Shown here: in pieces, positions 17,624-26,791 of the stretch
Layout: every line of letters starts with the position of its first letter
Position numbering within the stretch: the stretch's first letter is position 1
Source: Chryseobacterium kimseyorum
GTDB lineage: Bacteria; Bacteroidota; Bacteroidia; Flavobacteriales; Weeksellaceae
Reading direction: 5' to 3'
Assembly: GCF_025971945.1 (NCBI RefSeq)
Contig: NZ_JAPDHW010000002.1
Coordinates: 310,001-374,000, forward strand
Length of the DNA: 64,000 nucleotides
Position numbers and translations under genes: made by a program
Notes under the pieces: generated by a model
Seen by the model: only the letters and a program-made list of their open reading frames with translations
Database searches by the model: none
What the model was told of the DNA's origin: nothing

Positions 17624-17659
17624 GGAAGTCCGCAACAAGTGCGGACTTCCTGATTTTTA
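17624..17659 (+). terminator. Strong intrinsic terminator of the surface-protein operon
   Basis: Perfect 11-base arms 17624-17634 and 17640-17650 (GGAAGTCCGCA / TGCGGACTTCC), 5-base loop ACAAG, then TGATTTTTAT. Confidence 0.9.
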
Positions 17660-17671
17660 TGTTTAAAAGAT

Positions 17672-18106
17672 TTAATCCCAATCGGCTGCAACGAATTTCA
17701 TTTCATTTCCTAAATCATCAGAAAGCATCAAGCGATGACCTTCAATCTCATAATGGGTCATCTTCTTAAATTTTTTCATGAAAGTGTTTTCAAGTTCCAT
17801 ATTTGTACAGGCCATTTCTGTACCTCCCAATCCTGAAATTTTTATTTTTCCTTTGTTGTTCAGTTTAGCTTTAAAAAAAATTCGGTTGCATCCCATTTTT
17901 GCAGTCCCTTTTATTTCTGTGCCGGTTGTTTCACCCGTTAAATTGATTCCAGCCTCGTTTTCAATAAGTTCCTGTTTCGTAAATTTATCAAAAGAAACCA
18001 TCATCCATTCTCTCTGATAATGTTGGTTATTGACCTGAGTGGAGGAACAGTTTGTAACTGCTGTCAAAATAAAAACAGCAAAAAAACTCAGAATAATGTT
18101 TTTCAT
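17672..18106 (-). CDS. META-domain (HslJ-like) lipoprotein
   Basis: 144 aa. The signal peptide ends in a lipobox (TNC, Cys about residue 20). The rest is a META domain: REWMMVSF near the start, GCNRIFFKAKLNNKGKI (about 73-89) and the late LGGTEMACTNMELENTFMKK helix-turn, with the YEIEGHRLMLSDD C-terminal strand. HslJ proteins are envelope proteins linked to heat or antibiotic tolerance in some bacteria; here the role is unknown. Convergent with the surface-protein operon. Confidence 0.88.
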   Translation of the reverse strand: MKNIILSFFAVFILTAVTNCSSTQVNNQHYQREWMMVSFDKFTKQELIENEAGINLTGETTGTEIKGTAKMGCNRIFFKAKLNNKGKIKISGLGGTEMACTNMELENTFMKKFKKMTHYEIEGHRLMLSDDLGNEMKFVAADWD

Positions 18107-18191
18107 ACCACTCAGTCACCCATTTTCATACCAATTACGGATGGATTATCGTAAAAATTAGTAAATTAGCCCCACAATAATTATTTTAAAA

Positions 18192-20393
18192 ATGAAAAGA
18201 ATATTTTTACTATTCACTTTCTTGTTAGGTTTTGCCCAGATGAGGGCAGATGAAGGGATGTGGCTGTTAATGCTCATCAAAAGACTTAACGGTGTTGATA
18301 TGCAGAAAGAAGGTCTGCACCTTACTCCAGAAGAAATCTATTCTGTGAACAACTCAAGTCTGAAAGATGCGATTGTAAGCTTTGGAGGATTTTGTACCGG
18401 AGAAATCGTATCCGACAAAGGGTTGATCTTTACCAATCACCACTGTGGTTACGGCGCTGTAGCAGCTGCTTCTACACCTTCAAAAGATTACCTGAAAAAC
18501 GGTTTTTGGGCAACGAAAGAAAAAGACGAGTTTAATGCAAAAGATCTTTATGTAAGATTTTTGGTGAGAATGGATGATGCTACGCAGAGAATCAATTCTA
18601 AACTAAACAACAACATGACTGCAGCTGAGAGAAAAGCTGTAATTGATGCTGAAACAAAAGCAATTCAGACAGAAAATTCTGAAAACGGAAAATATACCGT
18701 TGTTGTAAGAGATTTCTTCAACGGAAATGAATTTTATTTCTTCGTATATCAGGATTATAAAGATATCAGATTAGTAGGTGCACCACCATCAGCTTTAGGA
18801 AAATACGGTGGTGATACAGATAACTGGGAATGGCCAAGACATACTGCAGACTTCACAGTTTTCAGAGTGTATGCAGACGCAGCAGGAAACCCAGCAGAAT
18901 TTGCTCCTACCAACGTTCCTTTGAAACCTAAACACTTTTTACCCGTTTCTATTAAAGGAATTAAGCCAGGTGACTTCTCAATGATCTTAGGTTACCCAGG
19001 AAGAACCAACCGTTACCTGACTTCTTATGGAATCAACCAAATGGTTTCTAAAGATTATCCGGCTTGGGTAGAAACTTCTAAAATGGCAATGGATGTAATG
19101 AAGAAGTACATGGATAAAGATAAGACCACTCAGTTGGCTTATGCTTCTCAGTACGCTTCTGTTGCTAACTACTGGAAAAACAGACAGGGAACAATTGATG
19201 CCGTTATCAAAAACGGAACAATCTCTGACAAACAGAATATCGAAAAAACATTCAGACAATGGTCTGCACAGCCTGGTAACGAGATGTATGATGGTGTTTT
19301 AGATCAAATCAACACGTACTACAGACAGGTGTCTGACAGAAATGTTGAAAGAAATTACGCTTCACTTCTTACCAGAAATGCAAAATATATCGCTTTAGCA
19401 TACCAATTGGCTCCGGCTCTTGATGCTTATGCAAAACAGGATATGGCAGGAAGATTGGCTATGAAACCTAAAGTTGAGGCAGCGATTAAAGATGCTTACG
19501 ATAACATCAACCCTGAACTGGAAGGAGAAATGCTGAATTCTTTGGTGAATCTTTATAAAACAAGAGTAAAAGCAGATGTTGCATCACCAACAATTATGGC
19601 TTTGGATGCTAACAGTTTATCTACTGTGGCATTCTCATCAATCTTTGCAAACAAAACTTCAGTAACGAATTTTGTTCTAAACCCAGACCGTTTGAAACTG
19701 GATGCAGATCCGCTTTTAAAAATTGCGAGAGGAGTAGCTGAAGATCAGAAAGCTTCTGGAGAAAGATTTGTAAAAATCGATGATAACTTTGCAAACAACA
19801 ACCGTCTTTTCTTAGCTGGTTTGATGAAAGCAATGCCTGAGAAAAAATTCTATCCGGATGCTAACTCTACTATGAGATTAACATACGGACAGATTGATAC
19901 TTTGCCTGTAAGAACAGACAGAAACTATTACGGTGTAACAGAAAACTATTACACAACAATGGAAGGTTTAGTAGGTAAATACAAGGCAGGCGACGAAGAA
20001 TTTGATCTTCCACAAAGAGTGATTGCGCTTCAAAATGCAAAAGATTACGGTCAGTATGCTGATAAAGCAGGTTACCTTCCGGTAAACTTCTTGTCAAACA
20101 ACGATATTACAGGTGGTAACTCTGGTTCTCCGGTAATTGACGGTGATGGAAACTTAATTGGTATCGCATTCGACGGAAACAGCGAAGCTTTAAGTGGTGA
20201 CATCGTATTTGAAGATCAGTGGCAAAAAACCATCAGCGTAGATATTCGTTTTGTTCTATGGACAATCGACAAATATGCTGGTGCAAGAAGATTGGTTGAC
20301 GAATTGAAATTAGTGAGAGACGAAAATACTCCAGCTGATACAGGCGCATCTAAAATTAAAACTGCTGCTCCTGCAAAAAAGAAAAAGAAATAA
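18192..20393 (+). CDS. S46 family dipeptidyl-peptidase, DPP7-type
   Basis: 733 aa. Signal peptide to about residue 19. S46 serine exopeptidase of the periplasm that removes dipeptides from oligopeptides, feeding the amino-acid-based metabolism of this group. Seen: TNHHCGYGAV at 81-90 (catalytic His about 84), NWEWPRHTADFTVFR in the middle, and GGNSGSP with the catalytic Ser at about 644. The residue 18 positions after that Ser, which is Arg673 in DPP11 and Gly673 in DPP7, is Gly (G662), so hydrophobic rather than acidic P1 preference is predicted. C-terminal Lys-rich tail is unusual. Alone, followed by a terminator. Confidence 0.93.
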   Translation: MKRIFLLFTFLLGFAQMRADEGMWLLMLIKRLNGVDMQKEGLHLTPEEIYSVNNSSLKDAIVSFGGFCTGEIVSDKGLIFTNHHCGYGAVAAASTPSKDYLKNGFWATKEKDEFNAKDLYVRFLVRMDDATQRINSKLNNNMTAAERKAVIDAETKAIQTENSENGKYTVVVRDFFNGNEFYFFVYQDYKDIRLVGAPPSALGKYGGDTDNWEWPRHTADFTVFRVYADAAGNPAEFAPTNVPLKPKHFLPVSIKGIKPGDFSMILGYPGRTNRYLTSYGINQMVSKDYPAWVETSKMAMDVMKKYMDKDKTTQLAYASQYASVANYWKNRQGTIDAVIKNGTISDKQNIEKTFRQWSAQPGNEMYDGVLDQINTYYRQVSDRNVERNYASLLTRNAKYIALAYQLAPALDAYAKQDMAGRLAMKPKVEAAIKDAYDNINPELEGEMLNSLVNLYKTRVKADVASPTIMALDANSLSTVAFSSIFANKTSVTNFVLNPDRLKLDADPLLKIARGVAEDQKASGERFVKIDDNFANNNRLFLAGLMKAMPEKKFYPDANSTMRLTYGQIDTLPVRTDRNYYGVTENYYTTMEGLVGKYKAGDEEFDLPQRVIALQNAKDYGQYADKAGYLPVNFLSNNDITGGNSGSPVIDGDGNLIGIAFDGNSEALSGDIVFEDQWQKTISVDIRFVLWTIDKYAGARRLVDELKLVRDENTPADTGASKIKTAAPAKKKKK

Positions 20394-20412
20394 TTTTTCT
20401 AAAATAATATTG

Positions 20413-20448
20413 AAAACCGTGGAATTTATTTCACGGTTTTTTTATTAA
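20413..20448 (+). terminator. Intrinsic terminator of the S46 peptidase gene
   Basis: Arms 20413-20421 and 20432-20440 (AAAACCGTG / CACGGTTTT) with a 10-base loop and a T tail. Confidence 0.85.
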
Positions 20449-20479
20449 ATTGAAGTAGAAAAAAATCATCTCCACCATT

Positions 20480-21178
20480 ATGAAACTTATTAAATTATTT
20501 TCTCTTTCGATTGTATTCGTTCTGCTCAACTGTCAGAAGAAAAATGATAAAAGTTCCGTCATTACTGAAAATTTAATTAAAAGTAAAACTGATTCAAGCG
20601 TAAAACCAAACAATAACACGGAATTAAAGGAAATCACTCTCCCGAAATCACAGGCATTTACGAAAGATTTTTTAGAAATTGAAGATGCTGAAATCAATGG
20701 TCACCAAATAGTCCTTTCATTAGCTGAATTTGACAGACTGTATCCCACAAAAGATTCTTTGAAAACGGATGTATGGGAATGCGGAAGCCCGTTTGAATGG
20801 TTAGACGAAAACTGGATGATCAAAACCTACGGCAGAAAAAATTCTCAGTCTGGAACTTTCGAAAGATTTGACGGAAAGATAAGTTCAGTGTATACCCACA
20901 GTGCAGAATTTAATTCAAACAAACACATTGTTCTGTTTAATTCCGCTGATGCTGCAAAGAATAATTTTGAAATAAAATCCCATCACATTTTACTCAATCA
21001 GAATACAACGATTGAAGAATTTCAAAAATTATTTCCCCAGTTGAAAAAAGAAATTACAGATCAAAAAAATGTATTCCGGTACAGGATTTCTGTCGGTAAA
21101 GATAGGGATGATGCTTTTCTATTTTATTTTAAAGACGGTAAACTTGAAGAGTTTGTTCTGTGGTGGCTTTTGTGCTAG
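20480..21178 (+). CDS. Lipoprotein of unknown function
   Basis: 232 aa. Signal peptide with lipobox LLNC (Cys about 19), then a Lys/Asn/Thr-rich tether and a compact C-terminal domain from about residue 60 containing EIEDAEINGHQIVLSLAEFD, KTDVWECGSPFEWLDENWM and a final FKDGKLEEFVLWWLLC. A Cys near residue 99 and one as the last residue. No family recognised. Single gene between terminators. Confidence 0.72.
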   Translation: MKLIKLFSLSIVFVLLNCQKKNDKSSVITENLIKSKTDSSVKPNNNTELKEITLPKSQAFTKDFLEIEDAEINGHQIVLSLAEFDRLYPTKDSLKTDVWECGSPFEWLDENWMIKTYGRKNSQSGTFERFDGKISSVYTHSAEFNSNKHIVLFNSADAAKNNFEIKSHHILLNQNTTIEEFQKLFPQLKKEITDQKNVFRYRISVGKDRDDAFLFYFKDGKLEEFVLWWLLC

Positions 21179-21704
21179 ATTGTAAAGAATGATCAATTCT
21201 GATCACGACTTTTGTATTCTATTGTTTTTTCTTAATAATTAAAAGTCAAGCACTTTGATTACAGTTTCAACAAGTAATAAATACATCAAAAAATCTGCAA
21301 TAAAATCCTAAATTTTAAAAAAAACAGATTTCCAAATCGATCAGAATAAGATTTAAATCACTTAAAAAAAATTATTTTAAGCGCATTCGTAATTCATTAT
21401 AGTTTATTATATTTGAAAAATTATTACAGGATTATTACGAATATCTCCACTTTTGGAGAAGCATTAGATGAGGTAGATTTTATTTGAAGCACAGTCAACA
21501 AAAACCACCATGACATTGATAGCCAATAAAGTATGGTGTTTTGGTGTAAGTAAATAAATAGCTAATCTTATAAGACAAGTGCTATAACGACCTTACTGAC
21601 TTGTTCATAATTTCATTTCCAGATTTTATGAATAATAAAGAAACAAAGCAATATCAGTAATAAGTTTAAAATTCAATAATTACACAAATTTTAAAATTAC
21701 ATAA
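21179..21704. other. Intergenic stretch before the 250-aa secreted protein
   Basis: 526 bases, AT-rich. A -7-like TATATTTG lies at 21408-21415, about 290 bases before the next start. Around 21498-21545 an imperfect inverted repeat (arms ACCACCAT and ATGGTG, about 20 bases apart) is too weak to call. No ORF of note. Confidence 0.5.
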
Positions 21705-22457
21705 ATGAAAAAAGTTTACCTCTTTTTACTTTTGGCCATTAATTCCCACACATTTGCACAAGTTGGAATTAACAATCAATCGCCCAAAAGCACCTTGGAT
21801 ATTACTGCAGCCCGCCCAACCGGCACTTTAAATCCCGAAAACAAGGATGGTATTATCATTCCTAATTTAGACAGAGAACGGGCACAGGCTATCGGGAACA
21901 ACACAAGTCCCGCTACCGCACTCTCAACACTTATATACATCAATGACAGTACGACAGGTACAGCAACTGGATCAGCGGTAAATATCGGCTCGCCGGGGTT
22001 TTACTATTTTGACACCACTATTCTTCCTGCACCTGGAGTATGGCAGCCTATCAGGTCGACAAATGTCGATATCTATGGTGGTCAACTGAAAATACCTCCA
22101 CATAATTCATTTACACCTGATTTCTCAGCTCACACCAACACAACCTTTGATAGTGATAATTGGTGGGTTATTTCCAAAACTTCAACAATTCCAGGTACTG
22201 GCACCCCCGCAAAAATGAGTATTGTATATGAATTTCAGGGTAACCAGTTTAATACGACAGGCCTCTATCCACAATTAACTGTTGGCAACAGCAGTTCGCT
22301 TCCGGATGTTTACAATGCCAATATGGTTTCTATCAATAATAATGGGACGGGAGGGAAAACAAGACTTAATGTGGTGGTGGTTCGTGTTGATAATTTCACA
22401 AACAGTTGGCAAGGTACTTTTCTTTTAAATGTGCTTCTTACAAGAAGATTAAACTGA
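21705..22457 (+). CDS. Secreted protein of unknown function (flavobacterial surface type)
   Basis: 250 aa. Signal peptide at 1-19 (FA-Q). The mature N-terminus VGINNQSPKSTLDITAARP and DGIIIPNLDRERAQAIGN is the opening of a widespread flavobacterial exported family in which an xxPxSTLDI head precedes a beta-rich body. The body here (GFYYFDTTILPAPGVWQPI, NNWWVISKT, later beta strands) has no catalytic motif. No T9SS C-terminal domain. Single gene after a long intergenic region. Confidence 0.72.
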   Translation: MKKVYLFLLLAINSHTFAQVGINNQSPKSTLDITAARPTGTLNPENKDGIIIPNLDRERAQAIGNNTSPATALSTLIYINDSTTGTATGSAVNIGSPGFYYFDTTILPAPGVWQPIRSTNVDIYGGQLKIPPHNSFTPDFSAHTNTTFDSDNWWVISKTSTIPGTGTPAKMSIVYEFQGNQFNTTGLYPQLTVGNSSSLPDVYNANMVSINNNGTGGKTRLNVVVVRVDNFTNSWQGTFLLNVLLTRRLN

Positions 22458-22593
22458 TAATCTCTTATTTTGAAATAGATTATAGGCGCTAGTTAATTCT
22501 TTGATGATGCTGAGTCGCAGTCCGAATCATTTTTTAATGAACTTGCTTTAAACTTATTTTGAAATCAAAAAAGCTGTCCTAGCACATTTTTAT

Positions 22594-24129
22594 TTAAACA
22601 TTCCAAAACTCGCGATCCAGACTTCTGTACTGTATGGCTTCAGAAATATGATGTGACTGAATATTTTCAGCTTCTTCCAAATCTGCAATCGTTCTTGCCA
22701 CTTTTAAAATTCTGTCGTACGCTCTCGCAGAAAGATTCAGTTTCTCCATGGCTGTTTTGATGAGGCTAAAACAGGATTCATCCAACTCACAGAACTTCTC
22801 CAGTTCACGGGAACCAATTTGAGCATTATAACTGATTGACAGATCTTTATACCTCTCGTTCTGGATCTCACGTGCTATCAAAACACGTTTCCTGATATCC
22901 TCACTTTTTTCTCCTTTTCTTTTTTCTGCCAGTTGTTCAAACTCAACTTTCTGAACTTCAACATGAATATCAATTCTGTCTAAAAGCGGTCCCGAAAGCT
23001 TATTCATGTAGCGTTGCATTTCAAAGGATGACGAAGTATTATTCGGATCATCAGGAAAATATCCGCTCGGACTCGGATTCATTGAAGCCACCAACATAAA
23101 ACTTGAGGGATAATTGATGGTAAATTTTGCTCTCGAAATCGTTACTTCGCGGTCTTCCAATGGCTGGCGCATCACCTCCAAAACCGTTCTTTTAAATTCA
23201 GGCATTTCATCCAGAAATAAAACACCGTTGTGAGCCAATGAAATTTCGCCCGGCTGAGGATAACTGCCACCACCGACAAGTGCGACGTCAGAAATTGTGT
23301 GATGAGGTGATCTGAAAGGACGAACGGTCATTAATGAAGTTTCCGTCCCCATTTTTCCGGCTACAGAATGAATTTTTGTGGTTTCTAATGCTTCCTTCAA
23401 AGTAAGTGGCGGCAAAATACTCGGAACTCTTTTCGCCAACATCGTTTTTCCACTTCCGGGAGGGCCGATGAGGATAATGTTATGTCCGCCGGCAGCGGCA
23501 ACTTCCATCGCCCTCTTAGCCGTTTCCTGACCTTTTACCTCAGAAAAATCAAACGGAAAACTGTTTATTTTATCCTGAAATTCTTTACGCGTATCTAAAA
23601 CAAATTTCTCCAATGGTTTCCCTTCATTAAAGAAATCAATAACCTCTTTAATATTTTCTACGCCATACACATCCAGATTATTGACGATGGCGGCCTCTCT
23701 GGTATTTTGTTTCGGCAGAATAATTCCTTTAAAACCTTCTTCCCTTGCCTGAATAGCAATCGGCAGAACTCCTTTTATGGGTTGCAGACTTCCATCAAGC
23801 GACAATTCTCCCATGATAATGTAGTCCTGTACATTTTCACCCATAATCTGATCTGAGGCAATCAAAATCCCGATGGCAATGCTCAGATCGTAGGCAGCTC
23901 CTTCTTTCCGCAAATCTGCAGGCGCCATATTTATCGTAATTTTCTTTCCCGGGATTTTGTAGCCGACGTTCTTCAGTGCAGCCGAGATCCTGTAACTGCT
24001 TTCTTTGATTGCATTATCAGGTAAACCGACGAGGTGATAACCTACTCCGCCCGTATCAATGTTTACTTCTATAGTGATGGTCTGCGCAGAGACCCCGAAG
24101 ATGGAACTTCCATAAATTTTGATCAGCAT
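22594..24129 (-). CDS. YifB/ComM-family Mg-chelatase-like AAA ATPase
   Basis: 511 aa. N-terminal Lon-like S16-fold domain (DTGGVGYHLVGLPDNAIKES and later PAGxRKEGAAYDLSIAIG), then the Mg-chelatase AAA core with Walker A GPPGSGKT (about 222-229), Walker B-like LFLDEMPEF, the sensor-like DRIDIHVEV, and a C-terminal helical domain ending in DREFW. In Proteobacteria the relative ComM is a branch-migration helicase of natural transformation; for Bacteroidota the role is by family. Single gene. Confidence 0.93.
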   Translation of the reverse strand: MLIKIYGSSIFGVSAQTITIEVNIDTGGVGYHLVGLPDNAIKESSYRISAALKNVGYKIPGKKITINMAPADLRKEGAAYDLSIAIGILIASDQIMGENVQDYIIMGELSLDGSLQPIKGVLPIAIQAREEGFKGIILPKQNTREAAIVNNLDVYGVENIKEVIDFFNEGKPLEKFVLDTRKEFQDKINSFPFDFSEVKGQETAKRAMEVAAAGGHNIILIGPPGSGKTMLAKRVPSILPPLTLKEALETTKIHSVAGKMGTETSLMTVRPFRSPHHTISDVALVGGGSYPQPGEISLAHNGVLFLDEMPEFKRTVLEVMRQPLEDREVTISRAKFTINYPSSFMLVASMNPSPSGYFPDDPNNTSSSFEMQRYMNKLSGPLLDRIDIHVEVQKVEFEQLAEKRKGEKSEDIRKRVLIAREIQNERYKDLSISYNAQIGSRELEKFCELDESCFSLIKTAMEKLNLSARAYDRILKVARTIADLEEAENIQSHHISEAIQYRSLDREFWNV

Positions 24130-24208
24130 ATTTTGTGTTTTAAGTAAAATTAAAAAATTTTCGTGTGCTATCTGATAGTTTTGCTTAAATTTTAAATCTA
24201 AATTTTAA

Positions 24209-24216
24209 TACTTTTG
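24209..24216 (+). promoter_or_regulatory. -7 box TACTTTTG for the CsaA-like gene
   Basis: Exact TAnnTTTG match about 38 bases before the ATG at 24254; spacing to the nearest TTTG upstream (25 bases) is long. Confidence 0.35.
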
Positions 24217-24253
24217 TTTTAACACTTAATTTCATTAAGAAAACCTATTCATC

Positions 24254-24601
24254 ATGAATGTTAAACCTGAAATATCCTGGGCAGATTTTGAAAAATTAGA
24301 TATCCGGTGCGGAACAATTATTTCCGTAAATGATTTTGAAAAGGCGAGAAATCCTTCCTATCAGCTTGAAATTGATTTTGGAGATTTAGGAATCAGAAAA
24401 TCAGCCGCTCAGATTACCACGCTTTATCAAAAAGAAGATTTAGTTGGAAAACAGATTTTAGCCGTCGTGAATTTTCCTAAAAAGCAGATCGCCAATTTCT
24501 TCAGCGCATGCCTGGTCTTGGGCGTTTATGGTGAAGATGCTAAAGATGTCACGCTTTTATCACCTTCTCTTCCAACAAAAAACGGATTGCAGGTTGGATA
24601 G
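24254..24601 (+). CDS. CsaA-like tRNA-binding protein
   Basis: 115 aa, the full size of CsaA, a dimeric OB-fold chaperone or tRNA-binding module. Seen: DFEKLDIRCGTIISVNDFEK (residues about 11-30) and QITTLYQKEDLVGKQILAVVNF (about 53-74), with KKQIANFFSACLVLG and a final LPTKNGLQVG. The Cys in LDIRCG is typical. Probably in an operon with the downstream exonuclease. Confidence 0.88.
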   Translation: MNVKPEISWADFEKLDIRCGTIISVNDFEKARNPSYQLEIDFGDLGIRKSAAQITTLYQKEDLVGKQILAVVNFPKKQIANFFSACLVLGVYGEDAKDVTLLSPSLPTKNGLQVG

Positions 24602-24648
24602 ATCTTAATTAAAAAATAGTTTTTAAAATCGATTAATCATACACAAAT

Positions 24649-25350
24649 ATGATACAGAACATTCCTTTAGAAAAAGTTTTATTCCTTGATATTGAAACTG
24701 TTCCATTGTACGGAAACTGGAATGAAATTCCGGAAACCGAGCAAAAACTTTGGGATAAAAAAACAAGATTTCAGCGTAAGGATGAATTCTCAGCAGAAGA
24801 GTTTTACGAACGAGCCGGAATTATGGCTGAGTTTGGAAAGATCATCTGCATCACCATTGGGATGCTCGAGAAAAATGAAACTCTAAGGATAAAGAGTTTT
24901 GCCAACGATGACGAGAAAAAACTGCTGCAGGAATTTGGCGAACTGTTCAACAGTCCTAGACTTCGCGACGTGATTCTCTGCGCTCATAATGGGAAAGAAT
25001 TTGACTTTCCATGGATAGCCAGACGTTTTTTGATTAACGGAATGCAGCCACCTTCGCCTTTTCAGATGTTTGGGAAAAAACCTTGGGAGATTCCACATCT
25101 CGACACTATGGAATTATGGAAATTTGGGGATTACAAAAGCTTTATTTCTCTGGAATTATTAGCGCATGTTTTTGGAATTCCAACCCCGAAAGATGACATC
25201 GACGGCTCAATGGTTTCATCAATTTACTACATAGAAAAAGACTTGCAGCGAATTGTTGACTATTGTGAAAAAGATGTCTTAACTTTGGCAAACATTTTCC
25301 GACGTATGCGCCAGGAAGATTTATTGCAGAGAAATATCAATTTAGATTAA
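24649..25350 (+). CDS. PolB-like predicted 3'-5' exonuclease
   Basis: 233 aa, a stand-alone 3'-5' exonuclease of the family related to the PolB proofreading domain (DnaQ/RNase H fold). Motifs: Exo I LFLDIETVP (about 10-18), a second acidic block around CAHNGKEFDFPWIARR (about 110-125), and Exo III-like YCEKDVLTLANIFRRM near 205-220. Acidic residues needed for two-metal catalysis are present. It is followed three bases later by the DUF59 gene. Confidence 0.88.
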   Translation: MIQNIPLEKVLFLDIETVPLYGNWNEIPETEQKLWDKKTRFQRKDEFSAEEFYERAGIMAEFGKIICITIGMLEKNETLRIKSFANDDEKKLLQEFGELFNSPRLRDVILCAHNGKEFDFPWIARRFLINGMQPPSPFQMFGKKPWEIPHLDTMELWKFGDYKSFISLELLAHVFGIPTPKDDIDGSMVSSIYYIEKDLQRIVDYCEKDVLTLANIFRRMRQEDLLQRNINLD

Positions 25351-25353
25351 CAA

Positions 25354-25680
25354 ATGAACTTTACAGACGATCAGATTGCCGACATCGGTGAAGAAATTAT
25401 AAGAGTACTGAAAACCGTTTACGACCCGGAAATTCCGGTGGATATTTACGAATTGGGATTGATTTATGACGTTCAGATTTCGGAAGAAGCTGATGTGAAA
25501 ATCATCATGACCTTAACGAGCCCAAACTGTCCCGTTGCGGAAAGCCTTCCGCAAGAGGTAAAAGACAAAGTGAAAGAAGTAGAAAACGTAAAAGAGGTAG
25601 AACTCGAGCTTACTTTTGAGCCGACCTGGAACAAAGATATGATGAGTGAAGAGGCAAAATTTGAGCTGGGAATGCTCTAA
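25354..25680 (+). CDS. DUF59 / MIP18-like protein, SUF-system type
   Basis: 108 aa. A MIP18/DUF59 protein: VYDPEIPVDIYELGLIYDV near the start, the LTSPNCPVAESLP motif with the conserved Cys (residues about 53-65), and ENVKEVELELTFEPTWNKDMM. Such proteins act in Fe-S cluster assembly or maturation (SufT-like, in the SUF pathway). The rest of the suf genes is not in the window. Follows the exonuclease gene by 3 bases, so coupled, and is ended by a terminator. Confidence 0.88.
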   Translation: MNFTDDQIADIGEEIIRVLKTVYDPEIPVDIYELGLIYDVQISEEADVKIIMTLTSPNCPVAESLPQEVKDKVKEVENVKEVELELTFEPTWNKDMMSEEAKFELGML

Positions 25681-25701
25681 ATTTTCGTAAAAATAAATGA
25701 G

Positions 25702-25728
25702 GCTGTCAAGATTTTGGCAGCTTTTTTT
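25702..25728 (+). terminator. Intrinsic terminator after the DUF59 gene
   Basis: Arms 25702-25708 and 25715-25721 (GCTGTCA / TGGCAGC, one G-T pair) with a run of seven T. Confidence 0.85.
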
Positions 25729-25770
25729 GCTTCTTACAAATCCTGATTTTTTTATTCTTTAAATATATGT

Positions 25771-25833
25771 TGTCATTCCGTAGAAATCTCGGCAATGTTT
25801 AATTATAATAGCTTAGATTCCTGCGGAATGACA
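25771..25833. repeat. GTCATTCCG-type dispersed inverted repeat, copy 1
   Basis: Outer arms 25771-25789 and 25815-25833 are 19 bases with two mismatches (TGTCATTCCGTAGAAATCT and its near-complement). Other copies of the same unit lie at 32866 and, degraded, near 50714. It looks like a mobile or repetitive intergenic element without its own ORF. Confidence 0.75.
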
Positions 25834-25847
25834 AAGTATAGTTTAAT

Positions 25848-26684
25848 CTAAATCTCCTTTGCAACTTCTTTCCCTTCTCGTCTGCTCCATTCACTCCACG
25901 AGCCTACATACAGATCCGGAATTGCAAAACCGGCATAATTCAAAGCTAAAATTGTGTGACAGGCTGTAACTCCGGAACCGCAGTGAATGATTAATTTCTC
26001 AGGCTTATTCTCTAATAATTTTAAATATTTTTCTCTTAGAATTTCAGGTTTATGGAAACATCCATATTCATCTAGATTTTCAGAAAAAGGAATATTAATG
26101 GCACCCGGAATATGTCCCGCAACTAAATCAATCGGTTCAGATTCACCCTTAAAGCGATATGAATCTCTAACATCAATTACTGTTGCCGAATTGTTTACCA
26201 ATTCATTTTCAACATCTTCCAACTCAGAAATTGGCAGAAGCCATTCTTTCCTGTTATTGATTTCAGTTTTTTTAAAAGTTTCTTCGCCAGATGAAAATTC
26301 TAAATCGTTCTTTTCTGCTTCCTGAAAACCGCCATCTAAAACCTGAACATTTTTTAACCCAAAAGATTTCAGCATCCACCAAGCTCTCGCTGCAGCATTC
26401 GCTCCGTTTTTATCATCATAAATTACAATGTGAGCATCTTCAGAAATTCCTAAATGGGAAATTGTTTCTCCAAACTTGTCAATGGTTGGAAGCGGATGTC
26501 TTCCACCAAATGCGGCGTCTTTTCCTGTTTCTGCCAAATCTTTATCTAAATCAATAAATCCTGCTCCTTTTATATGTTTATCAAGATATTTTTGGCGTGC
26601 ATCTTTACCAACCCTTGCATCGAGAATGATGAGATTTTCAGAGGTGAGATTTTTTAATTGTTGTGATGAAATAATCGGAAGCAT
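25848..26684 (-). CDS. Thiosulfate/3-mercaptopyruvate sulfurtransferase (rhodanese)
   Basis: 278 aa from the ATG at 26684; the longer open frame to 26735 adds 17 residues that do not resemble the family. Two rhodanese domains: an inactive N-terminal one (LIILDARVGKDARQKY..., HIVIYDD..NGANAAARAWW) and a C-terminal one with the catalytic loop IIHCGSGVTAC (Cys about 235 of the short form). It transfers sulfane sulfur; the CGSGVTA loop is typical of mercaptopyruvate-type enzymes (SseA). Single gene after a terminator. Confidence 0.92.
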   Translation of the reverse strand: MLPIISSQQLKNLTSENLIILDARVGKDARQKYLDKHIKGAGFIDLDKDLAETGKDAAFGGRHPLPTIDKFGETISHLGISEDAHIVIYDDKNGANAAARAWWMLKSFGLKNVQVLDGGFQEAEKNDLEFSSGEETFKKTEINNRKEWLLPISELEDVENELVNNSATVIDVRDSYRFKGESEPIDLVAGHIPGAINIPFSENLDEYGCFHKPEILREKYLKLLENKPEKLIIHCGSGVTACHTILALNYAGFAIPDLYVGSWSEWSRREGKEVAKEI

Positions 26685-26766
26685 ATTTAAAATAATTTTT
26701 TGCACAGATGACTCTGATTTACTTAAATCTTTCAAATCCGAAAAATCATTGTACGGTAAAAATAAA

Positions 26767-26786
26767 ACCGCAGAAATCTCTGCGGT
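26767..26786 (-). terminator. Intrinsic terminator after the OsmC gene
   Basis: Arms 26767-26774 and 26779-26786 (ACCGCAGA / TCTGCGGT), with 4-base loop, and T-rich sequence on the minus strand. Confidence 0.8.
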
Positions 26787-26791
26787 CTGTT

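Noticed and set aside
21498..21545. Hairpin with ACCACCAT and ATGGTG arms in the 526-base intergenic region
   Set aside because: Short arms with a 20-base loop and no T-run; too weak for a terminator or riboswitch call.
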